This document shows positions 54,946 to 63,342 of a stretch of 64,000 nucleotides of DNA, piece by piece (within the stretch, counting starts at the first letter, position 1; the number at the start of each line of letters is the position of its first letter). Source of the DNA: Thermoflavifilum sp. (lineage in GTDB: Bacteria > Bacteroidota > Bacteroidia > Chitinophagales > Chitinophagaceae); contig NZ_CP063141.1 of NCBI RefSeq assembly GCF_014961315.1, forward strand, positions 248,001 to 312,000, written 5' to 3'. The notes under the pieces are model-generated. The model was not told the DNA's origin. It saw only the letters and a program-made list of their open reading frames with translations, and did not search any database. Position numbers and translations under genes: made by a program.

Positions 54946-55995
54946 CTAAAATCTAACAAGTTCTCTATCAAGTTCCTTACCCGTATAAATATCTAACAAT
55001 AAATTCCCCCCATCAATATTCATTGCCCATACAGTTTTATCATCATTCCTTCCTAGTCCAACAAATGGACTCCTACCACTATGTATAGATTTATACTTAG
55101 GAATTTGCCAGATTGTTATACCCTCATAATCCACACCATATACATTCTCACTAAAAGGTACTTTACTCCAAGCTAGTAACACAACGATTTTTCTACCATA
55201 ATTATAACATTTAATCTCTTCAATGGGATAATCAAATGTTTTTATTACTCTATTATCAACCATCAATTGGTTGTTTTTAAACCTTACCGTTTTAATTACT
55301 TTTCCTGTATATGCCTCTACCAGTAGAGCCGTTGCGTCATAAATTTCTTTCCCTTTGCGGCCAACATTAAGATTTTCTACCCATATAGTTTTATCGTCAT
55401 TCCTACCTAAATTATTATATGGTATTCTAGTACCCTCTTCCTGTATAAATGCATCCTTCGGAATTTGCCAGAGAATTTTACCTTCATAATCCACACCAAA
55501 TACATTTTCATTAAAAGGTACTATATAGTCATCTAACAAAACAACAATTACCCTATCGTAACATTCAATTTCTCTAATACGGTAATCGTATGTTTTTATT
55601 ACTCTGTCTTCAACCATTAACTCATTGTCTTTAACTTTCACCACTTTAATTACTTTTCCTGTATAAATATCTAACAATAGAGCAGTTTTGCGATATGACC
55701 ATTCAACAGTATAATAATCTGTTACCCATACAGTTTTATCGTCATTTTTTCTTAACCCATCAAATGGCGGAACTTTGTCATCAACCCCTCGTATAGATTT
55801 ATACTCACAAATTTGCCAGATTATTTTACCATCATAATCTACACCATATACATTACAAGGTGCTTTTATACTCTGTGCTAATAAAACAACAATTATCCTG
55901 TCGTAACATTCAATTCCACGGATAGAGAGGTCAAACTCTCTAATAACTTTACCTTCTGCTATTAATTTATTTTTTTCAAATCTTACCTGTTTCAT
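54946..55995 (-). CDS. Triplicated-repeat protein, candidate immunity protein of RHS cassette 1
   Basis: A 349-aa soluble protein made of three tandem units of about 117 aa (1-117, 118-235, 236-349). Each unit runs through IECYDRIIVVLL, then NVYGVDYDGKIIWQI, then a RNDDKTVW phrase and ends YTGKVIK. The repeat is also plain in the DNA, with a period of about 350 bases. The pattern suggests a beta-propeller-like or strand-rich domain; no family recognised. It lies 64 bases after the restored stop of the frameshifted RHS toxin, hence the immunity guess. Strongly AT-rich. Confidence 0.6.
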   Translation of the reverse strand: MKQVRFEKNKLIAEGKVIREFDLSIRGIECYDRIIVVLLAQSIKAPCNVYGVDYDGKIIWQICEYKSIRGVDDKVPPFDGLRKNDDKTVWVTDYYTVEWSYRKTALLLDIYTGKVIKVVKVKDNELMVEDRVIKTYDYRIREIECYDRVIVVLLDDYIVPFNENVFGVDYEGKILWQIPKDAFIQEEGTRIPYNNLGRNDDKTIWVENLNVGRKGKEIYDATALLVEAYTGKVIKTVRFKNNQLMVDNRVIKTFDYPIEEIKCYNYGRKIVVLLAWSKVPFSENVYGVDYEGITIWQIPKYKSIHSGRSPFVGLGRNDDKTVWAMNIDGGNLLLDIYTGKELDRELVRF

Positions 55996-56059
55996 AGTAT
56001 TCTGTTTTTATTTTAAATTTAATTCTTCATTTGACATTTAATTGCCTTTGTTTTTTAAT

Positions 56060-57344
56060 TCACTTTGTTAGTGGTGTTTCTTTCCCGAACCACTTTTCGG
56101 AAATCTTCTCTTTATCCAGTATCTCAAACTGTTTACCCCCCACCCTCTCCCCATCCTTCAACCTTAGCTGCATAACCAGCTCTTATCCTTATGCCTGCTG
56201 GTATCTTAACCTCTACCATTTTATCTGGTGGTTCCTTTCCTGGCAATGCGAATTTATCCTTTATTTGCTCGGGCGTTAACATCTTTCCACTCTCATCATA
56301 TAATTCACTCTCTTTCATTATCCATTCCCTTACTTTATTACCTTTTTGGCTATTAAACACCCTTACAAATTTTTCTTCTTGAGTAGTTGTAAATTCAATT
56401 ACTTTTGTTCTGGCCTTGTATGGAGCCTTCCACCCTATATTTAAAAATTCCTTATTAACTTCTTCTGTTGTCTTAACTACAACATTACTCCCTCTAACGC
56501 CAAATCGTACAAACGCATTCTCTGCAGCTGTTAATGAGCGAGAAGTAATATTTGCCGTAATCCTCTTCAAATACGGCGATACCGCTCGTCCTGCCCAACT
56601 AAATATCGGACCCGTCACCGCGCCCACAGCCGCTGCCTCTCCCACCTGCTGCCAACTAAAATCCGACAACTTCTTGTCCGTTGTGGCTATATCGTATAAC
56701 TGAATCCCCGCTTCTATGGCTCCACTTATAGCCGCCCCTGCTGCCATCTCTCCTAAAATCGCCAAACACCACGGACAATCCCCCTCCGGATCACTCCACA
56801 TCACCGGATTATCTTCATTCGCTGCATATCCGCTTTCCTCTACATCTTGCTTCGGATCTATCTGCCACCATCTCCCTATCTGCACATCTAATCCCCTGAA
56901 CCTCGCCGTATATACATCAAGCCCCCACCCATCAGCAAACTCCTTCTCATTCAGCTCCATGCCATTATACCTGTACCTGTTCTCCAGCCGACCCATGGCT
57001 CGGTCGCTGATCCCGACCATCTCCAGCCCAAACGGATAGTAATGATCCTCCGCTAATAAAGGACCCGGCCTGTGGTGCACCACCAGCTGGTCAAAGAACA
57101 CATCTTGAGAACTCTCATTACTTAAATATATGAAAAGATATCCACTCCTGGGCATCACCGGTATATCAGCCACCAGGGCCTGCTTGCTCGTGCCACTCTT
57201 TACCTGACTAACCCCACCCTGCACGAAGTGAAACTGATTGTCAAACAATACCCAGTTTAAAAATGCTTTTGGATAGCTACTATAGTTAGCTGCATCTTTG
57301 TTACTTAAAAACTGTGTTATGCCAGGACTTAATGCATCATTCAA
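56060..57344 (-). pseudogene. RHS-core fragment with polymorphic-toxin tip, frameshifted near its end (cassette 1)
   Basis: From a TTG at 57344: short beta-rich segment, RHS core (HYYPFGLEMVGISDRA ... GRWWQIDPKQDVEESGYAAN ... SDPEGDCP), a hydrophobic Gly/Ala segment (AILGEMAAGAAISGAIEAGI), a pretoxin linker, and a C-terminal toxin domain ending IPAGIRIRAGYAAKVEGWGE, GGG. The frame stops at 56133 after a run of six G (56136-56141 on the plus strand as C). With one G fewer it reads GGGKQFEILDKEKISEKWFG and ends at 56060, restoring a GGGxQxE motif. An in-frame TAA precedes the start, so the N-terminal RHS shell is missing. Confidence 0.75.
56773..57099 (-). repeat. RHS-core direct repeat, copy B (327 bp)
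   Basis: Second copy of the element at 53421-53747, same orientation, same length, about 97 percent identical by eye. It encodes the conserved core that precedes the variable toxin tip. Confidence 0.9.
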
Positions 57345-57498
57345 CTGCGTTTATCGATTCATGCCATATTTATTACAAACGAATCTGAATCACACTGCAG
57401 CCAATATAAGATCACTACACTTCATGCTAAGCATGTGAATAATATTATTCAAAAGGCACATCAAATGATATGACCAACTTATTCTTTTCAGTCACTCA

Positions 57499-58236
57499 TC
57501 AATGAAACAAACGCTTCCCCTCCAGATTCATTACCAGTCCGTATCCTACATAACCACTATGGATCACGGGTTGCAGGCGAAGGGCGAGATTATCGGAGAC
57601 ATTGAAATAATACAGGTGAGCATCGACCAGGGCATCGACGATATTGATGACATACACGCCCATGAAGGCCAGAGCCGAATAATCGACATATTGCCGATAG
57701 ATATCGCGAATCCGCTTCTGATCCTGCGGGTCATATTGATCCACAAAAGGATCGCCGGTTTTCTGTCCGGTAAAGCTCAGCCGGTAAGCATCGCGGAAAA
57801 GGATGAATTGCTTATAGTTGTAGATAAACACGCCGGCGGCCACTCCAAGCCCGGCATAAGCGATGGGAATCTTCCAGTATTTGTGGTTATAAGCCTGGCC
57901 CAGTCCCGGCAGCACGGCTGAATATAAGGCGGCCAGTCGAGGATCGTGAACATGGGTACTATCGTTGAAATTGGCTGTGGTTGAATCTTTTACACGACTG
58001 GTGGTATCGCGTATCACAAGGGTATCGGTGAGTATATGAATCGTATCGTGTACCTGCGTGGATTCAGCTTGCTGAGCATAAACCGATAAACTGGAAATAA
58101 GCATAAAAAAAATGATCCAGCCACGTCGCTGCCATCTCTGCCGGGCGGAACACGGAGGATCTGACGGAATGAAAAAAAAGCTATCACGATCTCCGCACGC
58201 GCTGCAACAATTCCAGGATTCGATTGAGTTCTTCAT
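57499..58236 (-). CDS. DUF5683 domain protein
   Basis: Exported Bacteroidota protein of unknown function, typically next to parAB. Body: DPRLAALYSAVLPGLGQAYN followed by HKYWKIPIAYAGLGVAAGVF (membrane helices), YRQYVDYSALAFMGVYVINI and VDALVDAHLYYFNVSDN. The start is unsure. The ATG at 58236 overlaps parB by 53 bases, whereas the next ATG (58104) would cut the signal peptide RQRWQRRGWIIFFMLISSLS, so translation may start at 58236 or at a rare codon between. Third gene of the parA-parB unit. Confidence 0.75.
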   Translation of the reverse strand: MKNSIESWNCCSACGDRDSFFFIPSDPPCSARQRWQRRGWIIFFMLISSLSVYAQQAESTQVHDTIHILTDTLVIRDTTSRVKDSTTANFNDSTHVHDPRLAALYSAVLPGLGQAYNHKYWKIPIAYAGLGVAAGVFIYNYKQFILFRDAYRLSFTGQKTGDPFVDQYDPQDQKRIRDIYRQYVDYSALAFMGVYVINIVDALVDAHLYYFNVSDNLALRLQPVIHSGYVGYGLVMNLEGKRLFH

Positions 58237-59104
58237 CGGAATAAAAATCAATAGCAATATGCCCCCGACCATTGGATTGGCGTTGCAGCTTCACCCGGGT
58301 GGAAAACAGGTCGGTGAGCTGGTCCTGAATACGTTGATAGGCCGGCGGAAGCTGGTTTTTAGTAGAAGGTTTGCTTTTATGTCCGCGGCTCAGCTGGCGT
58401 ACCAATTCCTCAGTTTGTCTGACGGAAAGTTGTTTACGGATGATTTCGTGGAACACAAACAGCTGTTGTTCTGCATTTTCGACATTGATGATGGCCCGGG
58501 CATGCCCCATGCTGATCTCGCCGTTGCGCACGGCCACCTGGATATCGGGCGGCAGCTTCAGCAGGCGCAGGTAATTGGTTACCGTCGTACGATCCTTGCC
58601 GATACGTTCGGCTACCTGTTCCTGCGTGAGTTCACATTCTTCCATCAGGCGGCGATAGCTGAGTGCTGTTTCGATAGCGTTCAGGTCTTCGCGCTGCAGG
58701 TTCTCGGTGAGGGCCAGTTCCAGAAGCTGCCGATCATCAGCCTGACGAATATAGGCGGGAATATCTTTGAGTCCAGCGATGCGAGCCGCCCGCAGGCGTC
58801 GCTCACCAGCAATGAGTCGGAATTTTTTATGTTGGATCCGGGTAACGGTAATGGGCTGGATTACATCATGTATGCGAATGGATTGAGCCAGTTCTTCCAG
58901 GGCTTTTTCATCAAAATCACGCCTGGGCTGCATGGGATTCACTTCAATCTGGTCGAGGGGAATCCGTTCAATGGTGGTGGCTGCAATCACCTTTTCTTCA
59001 GCCGGCATGGCGGCGGCCGTCGATTTCAGATCGGCATCGATATGTTGCAGCAACGACCGAATGCCTTTACCGAGTGCTTCTTTCTTGTGTGGTGCTGCAG
59101 ACAT
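58184..59104 (-). CDS. parB: Chromosome partitioning protein ParB
   Basis: CTP-dependent clamp that loads at parS and spreads on DNA. N-terminal CTPase domain with LDQIEVNPMQPRRDFDEKAL and the GERRLRAARIAGL box, TENLQREDLNAIETALSYRR, then the helix-turn-helix LTQEQVAERIGKDRTTVTNY and a C-terminal dimerisation region (HIAIDFYSDEELNRILELLQ). Length 306 aa. Its ATG overlaps the parA TGA by one base (TGATG). I found no obvious parS palindrome in the window. Confidence 0.94.
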   Translation of the reverse strand: MSAAPHKKEALGKGIRSLLQHIDADLKSTAAAMPAEEKVIAATTIERIPLDQIEVNPMQPRRDFDEKALEELAQSIRIHDVIQPITVTRIQHKKFRLIAGERRLRAARIAGLKDIPAYIRQADDRQLLELALTENLQREDLNAIETALSYRRLMEECELTQEQVAERIGKDRTTVTNYLRLLKLPPDIQVAVRNGEISMGHARAIINVENAEQQLFVFHEIIRKQLSVRQTEELVRQLSRGHKSKPSTKNQLPPAYQRIQDQLTDLFSTRVKLQRQSNGRGHIAIDFYSDEELNRILELLQRVRRS

Positions 59105-59904
59105 CAGGCAAGAATTTTATCTTTCAACTTAATACGTGTGGCATCGTTTTTCTGCAGGATTTCCCGGGCGAGGTTCAAATAATGAATGGCTCCGTTGCTC
59201 TCTGCATCATAGAGCACAGCAGGCTTGCCCAGGCTGGGTGCCTCAGCCAGACGGGTGTTGCGGTGGATGATGGTGTCAAACACCAGACTGTCGAAATGCT
59301 GCCTGATTTCACTTAAAATCTGATTGCTGAGGCGTAAACGGCCGTCGTACATGGTGAGCAGAATGCCCTCTATCTCAAGTGAAGTATTGAGGCGGTTTTG
59401 TACGATTTTAATCGTGTTGAGCAGTTTGCCCAATCCTTCCAGCGCGAAAAACTCACATTGCACCGGAATGATTACCGAATCGGCCGCCGTAAGGGCGTTT
59501 ACGGTAATCAATCCCAACGATGGCGAGCAATCGATAATCACAAAATCGTATTTGTCTTTCAACGGGGCAAGTACCTGCTTCAGCACATGTTCCCGATTGG
59601 GATGATGAATCAGCTCCAGCTCGGCACCCACCAGATCGATATGTGCAGGTAAAAGTTGAAGATCCTGGATTTCTGTTTGCAGGACAACGTCCTGAGCCCG
59701 CGCCTCATTTACCATACAATCGTACACACTCTGCTGAATGTTACGCAGGTCAAAACCCAGGCCAGTGGTACTGTTGGCCTGCGGGTCGGCATCTACCAGC
59801 AAGGTTTTGTATTCCAGCACAGCCAGACTGGCCGAAAGATTGATGGCGGTTGTGGTTTTACCCACTCCACCTTTCTGATTGGCTAATGCAATAATCTTCC
59901 CCAT
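59104..59904 (-). CDS. parA: Chromosome partitioning ATPase ParA/Soj
   Basis: Walker-type ATPase that moves ParB-bound origins. Deviant Walker A QKGGVGKTTTAINLSASLA (about 10-28), VDADPQANSTTGLG, Walker B region FVIIDCSPSLGLITVNAL and PVQCEFFALEGLGKLLNTI. Length 266 aa without an N-terminal DNA-binding extension is the chromosomal type. A -7 element lies 19 bases before the ATG. Confidence 0.95.
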   Translation of the reverse strand: MGKIIALANQKGGVGKTTTAINLSASLAVLEYKTLLVDADPQANSTTGLGFDLRNIQQSVYDCMVNEARAQDVVLQTEIQDLQLLPAHIDLVGAELELIHHPNREHVLKQVLAPLKDKYDFVIIDCSPSLGLITVNALTAADSVIIPVQCEFFALEGLGKLLNTIKIVQNRLNTSLEIEGILLTMYDGRLRLSNQILSEIRQHFDSLVFDTIIHRNTRLAEAPSLGKPAVLYDAESNGAIHYLNLAREILQKNDATRIKLKDKILA

Positions 59905-59923
59905 GAATACTGTTAAAATGAAC

Positions 59924-59931
59924 CAAAAATA
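59924..59931 (-). promoter_or_regulatory. -7 element (TATTTTTG) of parAB
   Basis: Exact TAnnTTTG match on the minus strand, 19 bases before the parA ATG. Confidence 0.45.
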
Positions 59932-59940
59932 ATAGCTGCT

Positions 59941-60627
59941 TTATAATTCAATCGTTTCACCAATGGCTGGCAATAACAGCTGGCGACCAGCTTCCTGAAA
60001 GGCTTTCCGGGCGGCATCTTTATCGATTTTGATATAACCGAAGGTGTCGTAATGCACGCCCACCACCCGTTCGGTTTGTACCAGCTCAGCCGCCACCAGC
60101 GCATCTTCATAACCCATGGTGAAGTTATCTCCGATCGGAAATATCGCAAAATCAATCCGGGCGAAGCGCGGAATCAATTGCATATCCAGCGTCAGCGCCG
60201 TATCACCTGAATAATAAAAATTGCCTTCCGACGTCTGACAGATGAATCCACCCGGATTGCCTCCATTGGCCCCATCGGGCAGCTTACTCGAATGAATGGC
60301 GTTGACGTATTTTACCTTGCCAAAATCAAATTGCCAGCTCCCCCCATGATTCATGGGATGTACTTTTTGAAAACCCTGGGCCTGGAACCATTCAATAATC
60401 TCAAAATTCGAGACCAGCGTGGCACCCGTTCGCTTAGCAATAGCGGCTACATCGGCCACATGATCGGCATGGCCATGGGAAATCAGGATATAGTCGGCCG
60501 GAATCTGATGGATATCGATATGTTTAGCCAGTTCATTGGGTGTGATAAAAGGATCGAATAAAATATGATGCTGACCAATTTGTACTGCAAAACAGGCGTG
60601 GCCGTAATAAGTGAGTTTCATAATCAC
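59941..60627 (-). CDS. UPF0173-type metal-dependent hydrolase
   Basis: A 228-aa metallo-beta-lactamase-fold protein. MKLTYYGHACFAVQIGQHHI at the start, the metal motif SHGHADHVAD (about 50-60), HSSKLPDG, YYSGDTALTLDM (metal Asp) and VVGVHYDTFGYIKID (His). This pattern is the UPF0173/YtkL group; the natural substrate is not known. The second ATG (60621) is an equally good start. Own -7 element at 60656-60663. Confidence 0.88.
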   Translation of the reverse strand: MIMKLTYYGHACFAVQIGQHHILFDPFITPNELAKHIDIHQIPADYILISHGHADHVADVAAIAKRTGATLVSNFEIIEWFQAQGFQKVHPMNHGGSWQFDFGKVKYVNAIHSSKLPDGANGGNPGGFICQTSEGNFYYSGDTALTLDMQLIPRFARIDFAIFPIGDNFTMGYEDALVAAELVQTERVVGVHYDTFGYIKIDKDAARKAFQEAGRQLLLPAIGETIEL

Positions 60628-60655
60628 ATCGCTTTAAACCTGAACCCGAATTGTA

Positions 60656-60663
60656 CAAAAATA
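60656..60663 (-). promoter_or_regulatory. -7 element (TATTTTTG) of the UPF0173 gene
   Basis: Exact TAnnTTTG match on the minus strand, 28 bases before the ATG at 60627. Confidence 0.45.
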
Positions 60664-60746
60664 CAATCATTCTACTGAAAGCAGAAAATTGCAGCTTTCC
60701 GTGATGTGCATTACCTGTGAATTGAACGGCACAATTGCTTTTTCCG

Positions 60747-60754
60747 TAGGTTTG
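60747..60754 (+). promoter_or_regulatory. -7 element (TAGGTTTG) of the flavoprotein gene
   Basis: Exact TAnnTTTG match 11 bases before the ATG at 60766; a TTG stands 22 bases upstream of it, slightly long for a -33. Confidence 0.45.
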
Positions 60755-60765
60755 CCATCTCAATC

Positions 60766-61272
60766 ATGGATGAGATTACCGTCATTGCGGGTACCAACCG
60801 CCCGGGCAGCCGCACCCTGCAAATCGCCCAACAATACATCCGGCTGTTGCAGGATTATCCGGTTACGGCTCACCTGCTTTCGCTGGAAGGACTGGACCTG
60901 AACCGACGCACGGCCGAGCTGGAACAGATAGAAAACACGCTGATCATCCCGGTGCAAAAGTTTATTTTCATCCTGCCGGAATATAACGGCAGTTTTTCGG
61001 GTGCCGTGAAAACATTCATCGACCTTACCCGCTATAAGGAATGCTGGTATTACAAAAAAGCCCTGCTCACAGGAGTAGCCGAAGGGCGCGGAGGCAATTT
61101 ACGTGGGCTGGATCATTTCACGGGCGTGTTGCATTTTTTGAAGGTGATCGTGCATCCCAATAAACTGCCCATCTCTTCGGTGAAGCAGCTGATGAACGCC
61201 CGGGGCGAAATCGCCGACCAGCAAACCATAGCACAAATGCGACAACAAATTGAAGAATTCCTGGCTTTGTAA
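60766..61272 (+). CDS. NADPH-dependent FMN reductase-like flavoprotein
   Basis: A 168-aa flavodoxin-fold oxidoreductase. ITVIAGTNRPGSRTLQIAQQ binds the FMN phosphate, FILPEYNGSFSGAVKTFID is the family signature, and KKALLTGVAEGRGGNLRGLD the second flavin-contact loop. Related enzymes reduce flavin, quinones or azo compounds. It is followed 12 bases later by the metallophosphoesterase gene, so the two probably form an operon. Confidence 0.88.
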   Translation: MDEITVIAGTNRPGSRTLQIAQQYIRLLQDYPVTAHLLSLEGLDLNRRTAELEQIENTLIIPVQKFIFILPEYNGSFSGAVKTFIDLTRYKECWYYKKALLTGVAEGRGGNLRGLDHFTGVLHFLKVIVHPNKLPISSVKQLMNARGEIADQQTIAQMRQQIEEFLAL

Positions 61273-61284
61273 AAATATGCGATC

Positions 61285-62523
61285 ATGTTTTCGCTTCTTC
61301 GCAACTCATGGGTGATCCTGCTTTTGCTGGCTATCGACTGGTATGCTTTTCAGGCCGTTCGTACGCTGGTGCACGAATGGCACGGCCGGGCCCGACTGGT
61401 GGTGTATCTGGCATACGGACTATTTTCGCTGGGGAGCTATGCTTTTTTGTTTTTTTCGGGCGCCTGGCATCTCTCATCGCATCAGCGGATGACAGGATAT
61501 ACGATTGCTATCGGTGCCATCCTGGGCAAAATACTGGTGGATGTATGGCTTTTGCTGGATGATATTCGTCGGGGCATCGTCTGGCTGACGCGCTTATGGG
61601 CGCCCCATGGCGAGGTGAGCGACGCCGTGCGCGACGCCTCGATCAGCCGCTCGCAATTCCTGTCGGCCGCCGGACTCATCGTGGGCGGCGTGCTGTACGG
61701 CAGCCTCCTCTACGGCATGTCTAACAAATACCGCTATCGTATTCATCATATCCAGCTGCATTTCCCCGACTTACCCGAAGCTTTTCGTGGCATGCGTGCC
61801 GTTCAGATCTCCGATATCCATGCCGGCAGCTTCACCCGACCCGATAAGGTGGCACGCGGCGTGAAAATGGCTATGGATTTGAAACCCGATATCATCTTCT
61901 TTACCGGCGACCTGATCAACAACCATCACGAGGAAATGGAGGACTACCAGGAAATCTTTGCCCAACTCAAAGCGCCGATGGGCGTATATGCGATACTGGG
62001 CAATCACGATTACGGCGATTATACCCACTGGCCCAGCCCCGAAGCCAAAGCCGAGAACTTAGCGCGGCTCAAACAAATAGAAGCCGATATGGGCTGGCAG
62101 ATGCTCAACAATGCCCATACCGTTCTGGAGCGCAAGGGCCAGCAGATCGCCCTGATCGGCGTAGAAAACTGGAGCGCCCTCCGGCATTTTTCGCGTTACG
62201 GCGACCTGAAAAAGGCCTACACCGGCACAGAAGCCTATCCCTTTAAAATATTGCTTTCCCACGACCCCACCCACTGGGATGCGCAGGTGCGCCCCGAATT
62301 CCCCGATATCCAGCTTACGCTCTCGGGTCATACCCATGGCTTTCAATTCGGCGTGGAAATACCCGGATTCAAATGGAGCCCCTGTGAATATGTGTATAAA
62401 GAATGGGCCGGCCTCTATCGCCAGGGCAATCAATATCTCTACGTCAACCGGGGATATGGCTTCATCGGCTACCCCGGGCGCGTGGGCATTCTGCCCGAAA
62501 TCACCCTGATTGAATTCGTCTAA
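61285..62523 (+). CDS. Membrane-anchored metallophosphoesterase
   Basis: Calcineurin-like phosphoesterase of 412 aa. About four N-terminal membrane helices (WVILLLLAIDWYAFQAV, LVVYLAYGLFSLGSYAFLFF, ...) precede the catalytic domain with all five motifs: QISDIHAGS, FTGDLINNHHEE, LGNHDYGD, LLSHDP and SGHTHGFQ. Such proteins (YkuE/LpxG-like) act on phospholipids or UDP-diacylglucosamine-type substrates; the actual one is open. Its end overlaps that of the convergent exonuclease gene by four bases. Confidence 0.85.
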   Translation: MFSLLRNSWVILLLLAIDWYAFQAVRTLVHEWHGRARLVVYLAYGLFSLGSYAFLFFSGAWHLSSHQRMTGYTIAIGAILGKILVDVWLLLDDIRRGIVWLTRLWAPHGEVSDAVRDASISRSQFLSAAGLIVGGVLYGSLLYGMSNKYRYRIHHIQLHFPDLPEAFRGMRAVQISDIHAGSFTRPDKVARGVKMAMDLKPDIIFFTGDLINNHHEEMEDYQEIFAQLKAPMGVYAILGNHDYGDYTHWPSPEAKAENLARLKQIEADMGWQMLNNAHTVLERKGQQIALIGVENWSALRHFSRYGDLKKAYTGTEAYPFKILLSHDPTHWDAQVRPEFPDIQLTLSGHTHGFQFGVEIPGFKWSPCEYVYKEWAGLYRQGNQYLYVNRGYGFIGYPGRVGILPEITLIEFV

Positions 62524-63269
62524 ACATATTGAATATCCCCTTCCTGCAATAGCGGCTTATGCTGAAATCGCAGTAACAGCTGAGCTACCGCCACCACATC
62601 GCGCTGGCAATAGCGGGCGATTCGCTCCAGATCATGATCCTCCCAGTAAACACGGGCCACCTCACTACCCTGCAAATCTTCTTTCGGGGAAGGGATATCC
62701 AGTACGGTTGTGAGCAGTTGCAGGGAGATATAATGCCTCGAATCACCGAAGCGCCATAAATGCAGGGTATCCACTACAGGCACCTCCCAGGGCTTTTTGC
62801 CATAGAGTTGTAGGGCATCGGGTAATGGAATGCCAAGGATGACGGCTCTTCTACAGATATAGGGAATATCAAACTCCTGAATGTTATGCCCCACAAATTT
62901 AAAACCCGGCCTGGTTTGCATTTTTTCCACAACCTTAAAAAACTCCCGCAAAATGATGGTTTCATCATCACCGGCAAATGCCTTCAAACGCAACTGGTAA
63001 TGTTTTGCTGGCTGGCCTGTATTCGTTGTTTCCGATAACCCGGTAAAAAATCCGCCACTGATGCAGATGATTTTTCCAAACTCAGCATAAAAACTTGCTC
63101 GCTCCAGATATACGGTCGCGGGTTCGACTTCAATTTCTGGCTTAATTTTTGAAATCTTATCTAACCAGAGTTCCTGCATGGATGCGTTTAATCGTTCAAA
63201 TGAAGCCTGTGCAGGAACAGTTTCAATATCAATCAAAAGTAAATCGGTCAATTGCAATTGATTCAACAC
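62520..63269 (-). CDS. Predicted 3'-5' exonuclease, PolB-like
   Basis: A 249-aa DnaQ-fold exonuclease of the PolB-like group. Exo I motif LLIDIETVP (Asp and Glu near residue 14), Exo II GHNIQEFDIPYICRRA, and Exo III YCQRDVVAVAQLLLRF. It lacks any polymerase domain. Probable role in DNA repair or end trimming, inferred from the fold. No exact -7 element upstream. Confidence 0.85.
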   Translation of the reverse strand: MLNQLQLTDLLLIDIETVPAQASFERLNASMQELWLDKISKIKPEIEVEPATVYLERASFYAEFGKIICISGGFFTGLSETTNTGQPAKHYQLRLKAFAGDDETIILREFFKVVEKMQTRPGFKFVGHNIQEFDIPYICRRAVILGIPLPDALQLYGKKPWEVPVVDTLHLWRFGDSRHYISLQLLTTVLDIPSPKEDLQGSEVARVYWEDHDLERIARYCQRDVVAVAQLLLRFQHKPLLQEGDIQYV

Positions 63270-63342
63270 ACAAAAAATATTTAATTTTTGTAAATTGTTA
63301 ACGAATTAAATCATTTTCATTTTTTCACCAAAACCTACATGT

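Noticed and set aside
52300..57350. Insertion sequence or transposase explaining the AT-rich region
   Set aside because: No transposase-like frame, terminal inverted repeats or target duplication seen; the region is made of RHS-type cassettes.
57400..57450. Palindrome CATGCTTAGCATG downstream of the DUF5683 gene
   Set aside because: Short, with no T tract and no matching site elsewhere in the window; probably chance.
57400..59940. parS site near parAB
   Set aside because: I looked for a palindrome of the TGTTTCACGTGAAACA kind here and elsewhere and saw none; a motif scan of the genome would decide.
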